A DNA stretch of 64,000 nucleotides from Pseudophaeobacter sp. EL27. Lineage in GTDB: Bacteria > Pseudomonadota > Alphaproteobacteria > Rhodobacterales > Rhodobacteraceae. Position numbers and translations under genes: made by a program. Under the pieces are notes generated by a model. That model worked only from the letters and a program-made list of their open reading frames with translations. It ran no database searches and was not told where the DNA came from. How positions within the stretch are numbered: the first letter of the stretch is position 1; the number at the start of each line of letters is the position of its first letter. The stretch is from contig NZ_OMPQ01000014.1 of assembly GCF_900313025.1 (NCBI RefSeq), positions 158,094 to 222,093 of the forward strand. The letters run 5' to 3'. This document shows, one piece after another, positions 1 through 8,492 of the stretch.

Positions 1-549
1 GGCCATCAGATCAATGCCGGTCAAAAAGACTATCATGGTGGCGCGAAACACCGCGGGTGCAAGGGGCTGCGCGGTCAGAAAGGCCGCTGCAGGCAGACCG
101 CCAACACCGGCGCTATTGACCATGCCAGAGAGGATGCCAACCGAGAGATTGCCTTTGAACCCAATGGGGCGGCGTAGCTGCCAGCCGCTGAGCAGCACGA
201 GGCTGAGCAGCAGAATAACCGCAGAGATTGCCAGGCGGGCCTGATCTTCGCCAAGCCGGGCCATGAGGGTCACCGAGGGAATTGTAGCAATGGCCGCGCC
301 AATCAGCAGGGGCCGGATGCGGGACCAGTCGATATGGGCGCGAATACCACGGGCCTGAAACAGGGTCATGGCGATTTCGCAGGAGAATATCACCGGGATC
401 AGCGGCAGCGGATTGGTGGTCAGCGCTGCCAGGATAATAAAAATCGCGGAGAATCCAAAGCCGGAGTAGCCGCGTATATAGGCCGCCGCAAACAATGCGG
501 CGGCCAGATATGCCCCTTGGCCTGCTGTCAGATCAAAGGGCAGATCCAT
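1..549 (-). CDS. TauE/SafE-family sulfite/sulfonate exporter, 3' part beyond the window
   Basis: About 183 N-terminal residues are present and the gene runs off the left edge. The ATG at 549 gives MDLPFDLTAGQGAYLAAALF, followed by several hydrophobic segments. The motif RGYSGFGFSA near residues 26-35 is typical of TauE/SafE (DUF81) permeases. It starts only 5 bases after the xsc stop, so it is almost certainly co-transcribed with xsc. Xsc releases sulfite inside the cell. Family knowledge therefore suggests export of sulfite, or of another sulfonate intermediate, across the inner membrane. The name TauZ is used for such neighbours in the literature, but the substrate cannot be told from sequence. 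Confidence 0.88.
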   Translation of the reverse strand, partial: MDLPFDLTAGQGAYLAAALFAAAYIRGYSGFGFSAIFIILAALTTNPLPLIPVIFSCEIAMTLFQARGIRAHIDWSRIRPLLIGAAIATIPSVTLMARLGEDQARLAISAVILLLSLVLLSGWQLRRPIGFKGNLSVGILSGMVNSAGVGGLPAAAFLTAQPLAPAVFRATMIVFLTGIDLMA

Positions 550-554
550 CAGGC

Positions 555-2327
555 TCAGACCTGCTGTTCGCGCATGTCTGCGACGTCGATACCGGCGACC
601 TCAACAGGCTTCTTCATCGCATCGCGACGGAAGGGCTCACCCAGTTCCTGGTTGATCATCGCCTCAATCAAGGTGGTGATACCGTTCTTCTGGTCCTCAA
701 CGGATTGCGCCAGTGCAGCTGTCAGCTCTTCCATGGTGCGGGCGACAACGCCTTTCAACCCACAGGCATTGGCGATGCCAGCATAGGAGACCTGCTGGTC
801 CAGCTCGGTGCCAACAAAGTTGTCGTCAAACCACAGGGTGGAGTTACGCTTTTCCGCGCCCCACTGGTAGTTACGGAAAACGACCTGGGTCACTGCTGGC
901 CACTCTTCGCGACCAATTGCGGTCAGCTCGGTCACCGCGATGCCAAAGGCGCCATCGCCGGAGAAGCCGACAACCGGCACATCTGGGCAACCGATCTTGG
1001 CGCCAACCACGGCTGGCAGGCCGTAGCCGCAGGGGCCAAAGAGGCCGGGAGCCAGATATTTGCGACTCTCATCAAAGGAGGGATAGGCATTGCCGATAGC
1101 GCAGTTGTTGCCGATGTCGGAGGAGATGATCGCATCCTTGGGCAGCGCCGACTGAATCGCACGCCAGGCCATACGGGGGCTCATCCACTCAGGTTTGTCG
1201 TCGCGGGCGCGTTCATTCCAGTTGGTGCCTGGATCGTCATCCTCGTGGTCCATCGACGACAGCTGCTGTGCCCAGGTGGATTTGGCGGTAGAGATCAGCG
1301 TCATGCGTTCGTCGCGGCCCTCGTCACCAGCGGAAGCCGAGAGCTTTTCGAGGATCGAGGCTGCAACCTTTTTGGCGTCGCCAACGATACCCACGGTGAC
1401 CTTTTTGGTCAGACCAATGCGATCGGGGTTGATGTCGACCTGAATGATCTTGGCATCCATCGGCCAGTAATCAATGCCATAGCCGGGCAGGGTCGAGAAG
1501 GGGTTCAGACGCGAGCCAAGCGCCAGAACGACATCCGCCTTGGCGATCAGCTCCATTCCGGCCTTGGAACCGTTATAGCCCAAGGGACCTGCAAACAGCG
1601 GGTGCGAGCCGGGGAAGGCGTCATTGTGCTGATAGCCAACACAAACCGGAGCACCCAGGCGTTCAGCCAGCTCTTTGGAGGCCTCGATGCCGCCAGCCAG
1701 AACAACACCGGCACCGTTCAGGATGACGGGGAATTTGGCAGAGGAGAGCAGGTCTGCTGCTTCCTGCAGGGACGATTCTCCGCCGCCGGGGCGTTCAAAT
1801 TCAACAATCTGGGGCAGCTCTATGTCGACAATCTGGGTAAACATGTCGCGCGGAATGTTCAGCTGCGCCGGAGCAGAGCAACGCTTGGCCTGCATGATCA
1901 CCCGGCTCAGCACTTCGGCCACACGCGATGGATCGCGGACCTCTTCCTGATAGCAAACGCAGTCAGCAAACATGCGCATCTGCTCCATCTCCTGGAAGCC
2001 ACCCTGACCAATGGTCTTGTTGGCGGCCTGCGGCGTAACCAGCAGCAGCGGCGTGTGGTTCCAATAGGCGGTTTTGACGGCGGTAACAAAGTTGGTGATG
2101 CCAGGGCCGTTCTGGGCAATCATCATCGACATTTTGCCGGTGGCACGGGTGTAGCCGTCTGCCATCATGCCGCCTGATCCCTCATGGGCGCAGTCCCAAA
2201 AGGTGATACCTGCTTTGGGGAAGATGTCAGAGATCGGCATCATCGCCGAGCCAATAATCCCAAAGGCATGCTGGATGCCATGCATTTGCAGAGTTTTTAC
2301 AAAGGCTTCCTCGGTGGTCATTTTCAT
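555..2327 (-). CDS. xsc: sulfoacetaldehyde acetyltransferase Xsc
   Basis: A 590-residue thiamine-diphosphate enzyme of full family length. It begins MKMTTEEAFVKTLQMHGIQH and has three domains (PYR, central, PP). The ThDP/Mg motif starts at GDGAFGIAVTE and ends with the NYQWGAEKRN segment characteristic of Xsc rather than acetolactate synthase. The family converts sulfoacetaldehyde plus phosphate to acetyl phosphate plus sulfite in the cytoplasm, the desulfonation step of taurine and isethionate breakdown. A TauE-like exporter follows within 5 bases, and a TauR-like regulator lies upstream on the same strand behind a 235-base gap carrying two TauR-like boxes. No pta gene is visible; it may lie past the edge. 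Confidence 0.96.
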   Translation of the reverse strand: MKMTTEEAFVKTLQMHGIQHAFGIIGSAMMPISDIFPKAGITFWDCAHEGSGGMMADGYTRATGKMSMMIAQNGPGITNFVTAVKTAYWNHTPLLLVTPQAANKTIGQGGFQEMEQMRMFADCVCYQEEVRDPSRVAEVLSRVIMQAKRCSAPAQLNIPRDMFTQIVDIELPQIVEFERPGGGESSLQEAADLLSSAKFPVILNGAGVVLAGGIEASKELAERLGAPVCVGYQHNDAFPGSHPLFAGPLGYNGSKAGMELIAKADVVLALGSRLNPFSTLPGYGIDYWPMDAKIIQVDINPDRIGLTKKVTVGIVGDAKKVAASILEKLSASAGDEGRDERMTLISTAKSTWAQQLSSMDHEDDDPGTNWNERARDDKPEWMSPRMAWRAIQSALPKDAIISSDIGNNCAIGNAYPSFDESRKYLAPGLFGPCGYGLPAVVGAKIGCPDVPVVGFSGDGAFGIAVTELTAIGREEWPAVTQVVFRNYQWGAEKRNSTLWFDDNFVGTELDQQVSYAGIANACGLKGVVARTMEELTAALAQSVEDQKNGITTLIEAMINQELGEPFRRDAMKKPVEVAGIDVADMREQQV

Positions 2328-2411
2328 GGCGGGTGCTCCTGAGTGAGATGCATAGAGCCCCGGCCAGATACCGGGGATTAATACCGGTTTAGGCAGACAA
2401 AGCGCTGTCAG

Positions 2412-2443
2412 TTAGGGCCAGTTCCAAACGCGAATAGGGCCAA
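2412..2443 (-). promoter_or_regulatory. candidate TauR box pair upstream of xsc
   Basis: Two similar ten-base elements lie about 85 bases upstream of xsc: TTAGGGCCAG at 2412-2421 and ATAGGGCCAA at 2434-2443, offset 22 bases (about two helical turns). Read on the xsc strand they are CTGGCCCTAA and TTGGCCCTAT. They resemble the TauR direct repeat reported in Rhodobacter capsulatus, which I recall as close to CTGGAC(C/T)TAA. The function is inferred from similarity and position. Confidence 0.55.
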
Positions 2444-2562
2444 AAAGCAGAGGGCTCAGAGGAAAGTGAAATCTCCCCCTTATTCAAAGGGCCCCCACGG
2501 TTTCTGTCGTAACTCTGGTGGTCGTTGCTGAGATTGGAGCAGCTCAAAGGCAACTAGTTGGG

Positions 2563-4023
2563 TCACCCCTGCTTCAGAGCCTTTGCCAAGAACTCCATCC
2601 CCGGGGCGATGCGATTGGCAGAGATCGAGGAATAGCCCAGCCGGAAGTAGTTGTGTTGGCGATTCTGAGCCGAAAAGAACGGAGCGCCAGGTTCGACAAT
2701 GACACTGTCGGGTTTGAGCCGTTCCGCAACCTGCGCCATGTCGACGCCTTCGGGCGCATGCATCCACAGGGATGATCCGCCATAGACGCCCCCCCCTGAC
2801 ACGGTGAGCCCATGTTCATTGATGGCCTCTTCGATGACATGGCGACGATCCTGCAGGACCTTGGCGGTGCGTCGGATCTGGGCATCGTAGTGGCCCAGCG
2901 ACAGGAAATAGGCGACGGTGCGTTGCACATGGCCGGGGGGGTGGCGCAGCACATTGGCACGCAGGGCGCGGGCCTGGCGGATAAAGGCTTCGGAGCCGAC
3001 AATGTAGCCCAGTCTCAATCCCGGAAACAGCGATTTGGAAAAGCTGCCAATATAAATCACACGGCCATCCGCATCGAGTGACTTTAGCGCCGGTGAAGGG
3101 GCGGTCATGAAAGACATCTCAAACTCGTAGTCATCTTCGACAATGACCGCATCGATGTCATGGGCGCGTTGCAGCAGTTCGCGGCGACGCGCCATCGGCA
3201 TGGTTGCCGTGGTGGGGCTTTGATGGCTTGGGGTGCAGAAGATCACATCCGTGTCGTCAGAGATTTCCTGTGGCGGCAACCCGTCTTGATCCACCGGGAT
3301 GCAATCGACCTGGCATCTGACATGGTGCAACTGATCCCGCAGGGTGTAATAGGTTGGGTCTTCAATGGTGGCTTTGCGGCCCCGGTTCAACAGCAGCTGA
3401 CCGGCCAGCCAAAGTGCATTCTGGGCGCCAAGGGTAATCAGGATCTGTTCGGGGCGCGCAATGACCCCGCGCCGGGGCAGGGTATGGCGGGCGATATATT
3501 CGATCAGCAGTGGATCATCCTGGTCGAAATAGTCATCCGTCAGCGCGGCAAAATCCTTTTGTCCCAGGGCCCTCAATGAGCAGAGCCGCCAGTTTGCGTG
3601 ATCAAACAGGGAGGGGTCGGCCTGTCCGTAGATAAAGGGGTAGCGATAGCTGCGCCAATCGCGGGCTTTGCGTGGCGTGTCGCCGCCGGTGAAGCTGCGC
3701 ACCAGCATATGGTTCCAGTCCACCGCTTCCGTTGATTGAACTGGGGGGGTGTAGCTGGGCGGTACCGGAGCATTCTCTGACACATAATATCCTGAACGAC
3801 CGCGCGAGGTCAGATAGTCATTCGCCAGCAGCTCGGTATAGGCCAGGGTCACGGTAATGCGGCTAATGCTGAGGTGCAGCGCCAGTTTTCGCGATGAGGG
3901 CAGTTTTTCCCCGACGCGAAACCGCCCCGAGAGAATGCCTTCGGCAATCATTTCCTGGATCTGAGCCTGCAGAGTGCCCTGGGCGTCCGGGTTCAGGAAG
4001 AATGTATCAACAGATATAGCCAT
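2563..4023 (-). CDS. tauR: MocR/GntR-type regulator, probable TauR
   Basis: A 486-residue chimera: an N-terminal GntR winged helix (about residues 1-80, with the SSRKLALHLSISRITVTLAY recognition region) fused to a fold-type I aminotransferase-like domain. The PLP-lysine region reads YIGSFSKSLFPGLRLGY. I chose the ATG at 4023 (MAISVDTFF) over the in-frame ATG at 4059 because AAGGTG lies just ahead of it and MocR proteins of this clade begin this way. MocR regulators sense PLP or amino-group ligands. TauR activates taurine genes in Rhodobacter. Position next to xsc and near tpa supports that role. Boxes at 4039-4070, just before its start, suggest autoregulation. Confidence 0.85.
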   Translation of the reverse strand: MAISVDTFFLNPDAQGTLQAQIQEMIAEGILSGRFRVGEKLPSSRKLALHLSISRITVTLAYTELLANDYLTSRGRSGYYVSENAPVPPSYTPPVQSTEAVDWNHMLVRSFTGGDTPRKARDWRSYRYPFIYGQADPSLFDHANWRLCSLRALGQKDFAALTDDYFDQDDPLLIEYIARHTLPRRGVIARPEQILITLGAQNALWLAGQLLLNRGRKATIEDPTYYTLRDQLHHVRCQVDCIPVDQDGLPPQEISDDTDVIFCTPSHQSPTTATMPMARRRELLQRAHDIDAVIVEDDYEFEMSFMTAPSPALKSLDADGRVIYIGSFSKSLFPGLRLGYIVGSEAFIRQARALRANVLRHPPGHVQRTVAYFLSLGHYDAQIRRTAKVLQDRRHVIEEAINEHGLTVSGGGVYGGSSLWMHAPEGVDMAQVAERLKPDSVIVEPGAPFFSAQNRQHNYFRLGYSSISANRIAPGMEFLAKALKQG

Positions 4024-4038
4024 GACAGGCACCTTAGG

Positions 4039-4070
4039 GTGGACATAAACCGGGTGCAATCTGGACTTAC
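4039..4070 (+). promoter_or_regulatory. candidate TauR box pair before tauR
   Basis: GTGGACATAA at 4039-4048 and CTGGACTTAC at 4061-4070 are offset by 22 bases, the same offset as the pair ahead of xsc. The nearer copy sits 15 bases from the chosen tauR start. That position fits negative autoregulation, or alternatively control of the divergent arsR promoter. The repeat orientation is opposite to that at xsc. Confidence 0.5.
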
Positions 4071-4128
4071 GACACCGTGAGGTGTTTTGGCGCCATATTT
4101 CGGGGCTTGCATAGAAATTAAAAAAACC

Positions 4129-4144
4129 ATAAAACTAGTTTTAT
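4129..4144. promoter_or_regulatory. 16-base perfect palindrome, likely ArsR operator
   Basis: ATAAAACTAGTTTTAT is a perfect 16-base palindrome lying 21 bases before the arsR start codon, in a short AT-rich stretch. ArsR-family repressors bind such AT-rich inverted repeats overlapping their own promoter. Assignment to the adjacent ArsR protein is inference. Confidence 0.6.
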
Positions 4145-4165
4145 CGAATCAATTGGAGTTGCACA

Positions 4166-4477
4166 ATGCAGTGGGAAGAAGCGGCACAGGGCTTTACGGC
4201 CATGGGATCAGAGGCACGTCTGCAAGTGCTGCGCTGCCTGATCCGGGCGGGCCACGAGGGGCTCACGGTCAGTGAGATCCAGGAACGCACGGGCATCGCG
4301 CCCTCGACCCTGGCGCATCATCTCAAGTTCCTCACGGGGGCCGAGGTCATTGAACAAGAGCGCGCGGGGCGCAGCATTGTGAACCGCGCCAATTTTGATC
4401 AGCTGGAAAATCTGGCTGGTTTCATTCTCAGCGAATGTTGTGCTGACGTTACAAAAAAGGCGGCAAATGATGGCTGA
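4166..4477 (+). CDS. ArsR/SmtB-family winged-helix repressor
   Basis: A 103-residue protein with one helix-turn-helix region (TVSEIQERTGIAPSTLAHHL, about residues 34-53) and the ArsR beta-hairpin that follows. Cys24, Cys91 and Cys92 are candidate thiol ligands or redox sensors; the C-terminal CC pair is notable. The stop codon overlaps the start of the downstream permease by 8-11 bases, so the two are translationally coupled. A palindromic operator candidate lies just upstream. It probably represses itself and the permease until a metalloid or thiol-reactive compound binds. The inducer cannot be read from sequence. Confidence 0.88.
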   Translation: MQWEEAAQGFTAMGSEARLQVLRCLIRAGHEGLTVSEIQERTGIAPSTLAHHLKFLTGAEVIEQERAGRSIVNRANFDQLENLAGFILSECCADVTKKAANDG

Positions 4478-5516
4478 TCTTTCACAAAACACCTCAGGCC
4501 CGGCGCCCAAGGCGAATGGCCTGTCGCTTGGCCGGCTAAAAACGCCCTGGACGGTGAGCGTTCTGATCTTGATTGCGGTGGCCATACTGGACCCCGGCAA
4601 CTTTCAGGCGGTGATAACATTTGCAGGCGCGGCCCTGGCCCATACCGGGCAGTATATCCTCTTTGCGGTGCTGCTGCTCTCCTATCTCAAGGCCACTGGC
4701 GCAGAAACCATGGTGGCGCGGGCCTTTGTCGGGCGCGAAACCCGGATGATTTTCCTCGCCGCACTCTTTGGTGGGCTTGCACCGTTTTGTTCCTGCGAGG
4801 TGATCCCCTTTATTGCCGGGCTGCTGGCGCTTGGTGCACCACTGTCGGCTGTAATGGCCTTTTGGCTGGCCTCACCGCTGATTGATCCGCCGACCCTGTT
4901 GATCACGGCTGGTGCGCTGGGCTGGGATTTTGCCATCGGCAAGGCGATTATTGCGGTGGCACTGGGGCTGACTGGCGGCTTCTTTATCAAGACCCTGATG
5001 GGGCATGGTGCCTTTGCCAATCCGCTGAAACAGGCGCAGAGCTGTTCCAGCTGCTGTAGCTCGGGTCCAAAGCTGGATGATAAACCACATTGGAAATTCT
5101 GGCAGGAACCCGCGCGCCGGGCGAAGTTCCGCGAAGAGTTTGTCAGCAACGGGTTGTTCCTGCTGAAGTGGCTGGCACTGGCCTATGTGTTGGAAGCCAT
5201 TCTGGTGAACTACGTTCCTGCTGATCTGATCGCCCAGGCGGTTGGCGGCGAAGGAGTGCTGCCGATTGCCATAGCGGCGCTGGTGGGGATGCCTGCCTAC
5301 CTCAACTCCTATGTGGCACCGCCTTTGCTGGCGGGTCTGATGGAGCAGGGGATGACAGCGGGTGCGGCCATGGCCTTCATGGTGGCAGGTGCTGTGAGCT
5401 CGATCCCGGCAATGGCGGCGGTCTGGTCACTGGTCAAACCGCAGGTCTTTGCCACCTATCTGGGGCTGGGGGTCAGCGGGGCGATCGTATCAGGGATCTT
5501 GTTTCAGCTGATCTGA
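4467..5516 (+). CDS. ArsP_1/DUF318-family permease
   Basis: About 349 residues and roughly eight to ten membrane segments. The family signature APFCSCEVIPF carries Cys108 and Cys110, and a hydrophilic central loop holds the cluster CSSCC (Cys193, 196, 197). I start at the tandem ATGATG (4467/4470), which follows an AAAAGGCGG ribosome site inside the arsR coding end. ArsP members export trivalent organoarsenicals such as methylarsenite. Others in this DUF318 group are uncharacterised, and the cysteines fit a soft-metal or thiol substrate. The gene pair interrupts the taurine cluster between tauR and tpa. Confidence 0.82.
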   Translation: MMADLSQNTSGPAPKANGLSLGRLKTPWTVSVLILIAVAILDPGNFQAVITFAGAALAHTGQYILFAVLLLSYLKATGAETMVARAFVGRETRMIFLAALFGGLAPFCSCEVIPFIAGLLALGAPLSAVMAFWLASPLIDPPTLLITAGALGWDFAIGKAIIAVALGLTGGFFIKTLMGHGAFANPLKQAQSCSSCCSSGPKLDDKPHWKFWQEPARRAKFREEFVSNGLFLLKWLALAYVLEAILVNYVPADLIAQAVGGEGVLPIAIAALVGMPAYLNSYVAPPLLAGLMEQGMTAGAAMAFMVAGAVSSIPAMAAVWSLVKPQVFATYLGLGVSGAIVSGILFQLI

Positions 5517-5545
5517 GTGTCCCACATCGCCACAGAACAAAGGAG

Positions 5546-5575
5546 CAGGGCCCAAGGGCCCTGTTCTTGTTTTTG
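5546..5575 (+). terminator. rho-independent terminator after arsR-permease
   Basis: The self-complementary CAGGGCCCAAGGGCCCTG at 5546-5563 is followed by the T-rich TTCTTGTTTTT, 30 bases beyond the permease stop. Confidence 0.75.
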
Positions 5576-5581
5576 GCAAGG

Positions 5582-6073
5582 CTATTGCGACTTGGCACGG
5601 CGTCCCATGCGTTTGGAAATCTGCTTCTTCTCCCAGTCGTCGCCAAAGATATTGATGACTTCAAAGACACTGAGCCCATGCGCGGCCACGCCTATGCCCC
5701 AGCCCATGGCAGGCCAGATGACCCAAAAGTATTCTGGACTGGTCAGCAGATTGAGCACCAAGAGCCCAACCATCACCACCCCATATTGCAGGGCATGGCT
5801 GTAAAAGGATTTGATGTCGCGTACATATTCGATGGCTTCCCGTTCGCAGGGCGCGAGTTCGGGCAAAGTGGCGGTTGTGTTGGTATCCATGTCAGCTCCT
5901 GGTTTAAGATCTGCAAAATCAATCTCCAGAACAGCGGCGATGCATTTCAGAGTTTCCGGGCTGGCGTTGGCGCCACGCTCGATTCGCTGCAGAGTGCGGG
6001 TGCTGATCCCGGCCATCTCTGCCAGTTGTTCTTGCGAGAAGCCCTTTTCCATGCGGAGTTTCCTGACGATCAC
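5582..6073 (-). CDS. XRE-family helix-turn-helix protein with 2TM domain
   Basis: The protein has 163 residues if started at GTG 6073 (VIVRKLRMEKGFSQEQLAEM), which follows AAAGGA with an 8-base gap. Upstream in-frame ATG codons lack a ribosome site. Residues 1-60 form a canonical XRE/Cro domain (SQEQLAEMAGISTRTLQRIE). Residues about 90-145 form two membrane spans of the '2TM domain' kind (QYGVVMVGLLVLNLL, then WVIWPAMGWGIGVAAHGL). A membrane-tethered DNA-binding protein is implied. Its target is unknown. It sits convergent with the arsR-permease pair, behind a shared terminator region. Confidence 0.82.
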   Translation of the reverse strand: MIVRKLRMEKGFSQEQLAEMAGISTRTLQRIERGANASPETLKCIAAVLEIDFADLKPGADMDTNTTATLPELAPCEREAIEYVRDIKSFYSHALQYGVVMVGLLVLNLLTSPEYFWVIWPAMGWGIGVAAHGLSVFEVINIFGDDWEKKQISKRMGRRAKSQ

Positions 6074-6218
6074 CGGTCGATTCCTTTCTGTTCCTGCCCA
6101 GCAAGCTAGGGTCAGCTTAGGGCAAGAACCACGACATGGACACGACAATGAGCTGTCAGCGGCCCGACACAGGGGCGTTTTAACGGCCTGGCGCGGGTGA
6201 GACGCAAAGACGGTTAGA

Positions 6219-6800
6219 TTACCGTGTCATCAGATGTTGCAGATGTGCCCTCACCGTGGGCCATTCTGCAGCGATGATCGAATAGACGGCAGTGTCGCGG
6301 ATGGTGCCATTTGCCATCCGCATATGAGCGCGCAGGATACCGTCCAACCGGGCCCCCAGCCGTTCAATTGCGCGGCGGCTTTGATGATTGATCACATGGG
6401 TGCGGAACTCGACCGAGATGGCATCAAGATCTTCAAAGGCATGGCGCAGCATCAGCAGCTTGCATTCGGTATTCAAGCCCGAGCGCTGTACGGATTTGCG
6501 ATACCAGGTGGACCCAATTTCCAACCGCTGATTTATGTGGTCGATATTCATATAGGTGGTCATGCCAACGGCACGGCCAGCGGCATCCAGAATGGCAAAG
6601 GGAACCATGCTGCCGGCCTCTTGAAGGGCGAGACGCCGGTCAATCTCGGCAGGCACCTCCGCTGGGGCCGGGATCATGGTGTACCAAAGCGATGAGAGAT
6701 CACCATCAGCGCTGGCCTCGGCCAGATCACCAGCATGGTTTTGCGAAAGAGGTTCAAGCGTGACCTGCTGGCCGGAGAGAGTGACGGGTTTGGCCCACAT
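6219..6800 (-). CDS. RimJ/RimL-like GNAT acetyltransferase
   Basis: 193 residues from the ATG at 6800 (MWAKPVTLSGQQVTLEPLS), preceded by AAGGAC. A longer in-frame start at 6938 has no ribosome site. The GNAT fold is seen from the N-terminal LEPLSQNHAGDL helix, the GMTTYMNIDHINQRLEIGSTW strand region and the acetyl-CoA loop region with SVQRSGLNTECKLLML. Such proteins acetylate N-terminal or side-chain amines, with acetyl-CoA as donor. The substrate is not predictable. It lies between tpa and the XRE-2TM gene on the same strand, but tpa ends in a strong terminator, so it probably has its own promoter. Confidence 0.82.
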   Translation of the reverse strand: MWAKPVTLSGQQVTLEPLSQNHAGDLAEASADGDLSSLWYTMIPAPAEVPAEIDRRLALQEAGSMVPFAILDAAGRAVGMTTYMNIDHINQRLEIGSTWYRKSVQRSGLNTECKLLMLRHAFEDLDAISVEFRTHVINHQSRRAIERLGARLDGILRAHMRMANGTIRDTAVYSIIAAEWPTVRAHLQHLMTR

Positions 6801-6941
6801 GGTTGAAGTCCTTGGTCGACATAAGTTTTGGGTCAGATTGCAGGGGGTGCGGACAGTTTGAAAGAGCCACTTTTGGGCAATCCGAGCAGTCCAAAACGAG
6901 GGTGAGAGACTGTCAGTGCGCGCAAACCTAGGCAACAAACA

Positions 6942-6974
6942 AAAACGCCCCGAAGAGAACTCCGGGGCGTTTAG
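6942..6974 (-). terminator. terminator of tpa
   Basis: An inverted repeat with arms AAACGCCCCG and CGGGGCGTTT is separated by about ten bases. On the minus strand it is followed by a T run, about 25 bases after the tpa stop. Confidence 0.85.
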
Positions 6975-6997
6975 ATAGTCTTGCGAGAGCTTAGGGT

Positions 6998-8395
6998 TTA
7001 ACCAAAGACCTTGGTCAGCGCCTTGTCGACTGCATCTGTGATGGCATCGATGTCATCGGCGGTGGCGATCAGCGCAGGGCTAAAGCAGAGCGTGTTGTTC
7101 TTGCCGGGAACCGAGCGGTTGGTGACACCGATGATAACGCCCTGGGCACCACAATCGGCCACAACCTGCTGGGCGAGTTTCTCGTCCACCGGTTCTTTGG
7201 TGTCACGATCCGAAACCAACTCGGCACCGAGGAACAGGCCTTTGCCGCGCACATCGCCAATCACGGCGTGCTTTTCTTTCAGCGCTTCAAGGTTGCTCAG
7301 CATCCGCTCGCCCATGGCGGTGCAGTTGTCCAACAGGCCTTCTTCTTCGATGATGCGCATGTTTTCCAGCGCCGCAGCCGGGCCGGCGGTACAGCCACCA
7401 AAGGTGGAGATATCGCGGAAATAGTTCATCGGATCAGAGGCATCGTCCTTGAACATGTTGAAGACTTCTTCGGTGGTGACCAGCACGGCGATGGCCGCAT
7501 AGCCGGAGGCAACGCCCTTGGCCATGGTCACAAAATCGGGCTTGATGCCGTAGTGCTGGTAGCCAAACCAGGTGCCGGTACGGCCAACGCCACAAACAAC
7601 CTCGTCGATGTGCAGCAGGATGTCATACTGGGTGCAGATCTCTTGCACGCGCTCCCAATAGCCTTCGGGGGCCTCGATAACACCACCGCCAGCGGTCACC
7701 GGCTCCAGGCACAGTGCGCCAACAGTTTCGGGGCCTTCGCGCAGGATTACTTCTTCAATAGCATTGGCCGCTGCGATGCCGAATTCACGGCCTGACAGAT
7801 GCTCAAGACCCAGCTCGTGCTTGCGGTATTCCATGCAATGGGGCACGCGGATGAAATCAGGCGCAAAGGGACCATACTGCGCGTTACGCTCATCCTGGCC
7901 ACCCGCGGACATCGCCGCCAGGGTAGACCCGTGATAGTCGCGGTCGCGGTACAGGATCTTGGTTTTCTTGCCACCGTATTTTTTATGCGCGATCTGGCGC
8001 ACCATCTTAAAGGCTTTCTCGTTCGCCTCGGAGCCGGAGTTGTTGTAGTAGACGCGGCTCATACCGGGCATCTTTTCGATCAGTTTCTCAGCGAATAAAG
8101 CGCCGGGGATCGAACCTGCAGACTGGGCAAAGTAGCACAGCTTCATCATCTGGTTATAGACGGCCTTGCAGATGTCTTCGCGGCCATAGCCGACGTTGAC
8201 GGTCCAGACACCGCCGGAAACAGCATCGAGGAATTCCTTGCCGTTCTGGTCCCAGACACGCATGCCTTTGCCTTCGACGATGATGCGCGGATCATTTTCT
8301 TCAAAGGGTTTGTGCTGAATCAGGTGGTGCCAGACATGGGCCTTGTCAGCCGCAACTACCCGGCTGAGATCGTTTTCGTTGAACGTGCCGTCCAT
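6998..8395 (-). CDS. tpa: taurine--pyruvate aminotransferase Tpa
   Basis: 465 residues from the ATG at 8395 (MDGTFNENDLSRVVAADKAH), which follows GGAAGGA by six bases; the ATG at 8410 is less well placed. It is a class III PLP aminotransferase with NNSGSEANEKAFK cofactor loop, Asp264 in HIDEV and the PLP lysine Lys293 in TMAKGVASGY. N-terminal features (WHHLIQHKPF, VSGGVWTVNVGYGREDI) match Tpa of roseobacters. The reaction is taurine plus pyruvate to sulfoacetaldehyde plus L-alanine, feeding Xsc. A TauR-like box lies about 98 bases upstream. The ald gene further along the window could recycle the alanine, which is an inference. Confidence 0.93.
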   Translation of the reverse strand: MDGTFNENDLSRVVAADKAHVWHHLIQHKPFEENDPRIIVEGKGMRVWDQNGKEFLDAVSGGVWTVNVGYGREDICKAVYNQMMKLCYFAQSAGSIPGALFAEKLIEKMPGMSRVYYNNSGSEANEKAFKMVRQIAHKKYGGKKTKILYRDRDYHGSTLAAMSAGGQDERNAQYGPFAPDFIRVPHCMEYRKHELGLEHLSGREFGIAAANAIEEVILREGPETVGALCLEPVTAGGGVIEAPEGYWERVQEICTQYDILLHIDEVVCGVGRTGTWFGYQHYGIKPDFVTMAKGVASGYAAIAVLVTTEEVFNMFKDDASDPMNYFRDISTFGGCTAGPAAALENMRIIEEEGLLDNCTAMGERMLSNLEALKEKHAVIGDVRGKGLFLGAELVSDRDTKEPVDEKLAQQVVADCGAQGVIIGVTNRSVPGKNNTLCFSPALIATADDIDAITDAVDKALTKVFG

Positions 8396-8492
8396 GACAT
8401 GTCCTTCCATAAAAGTAAGAGTGGGGTGTCTGCCAGCTGCCTGTCAGCCGGAGTCGTTCTACTCTGACGAAACGCCAAATTCACTGAATTCT

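Noticed and set aside
495..2177. Long open frame on the plus strand opposite xsc
   Set aside because: It is the mirror of xsc, has no family features or ribosome site, and its amino acid composition is skewed. xsc on the minus strand is unambiguous.
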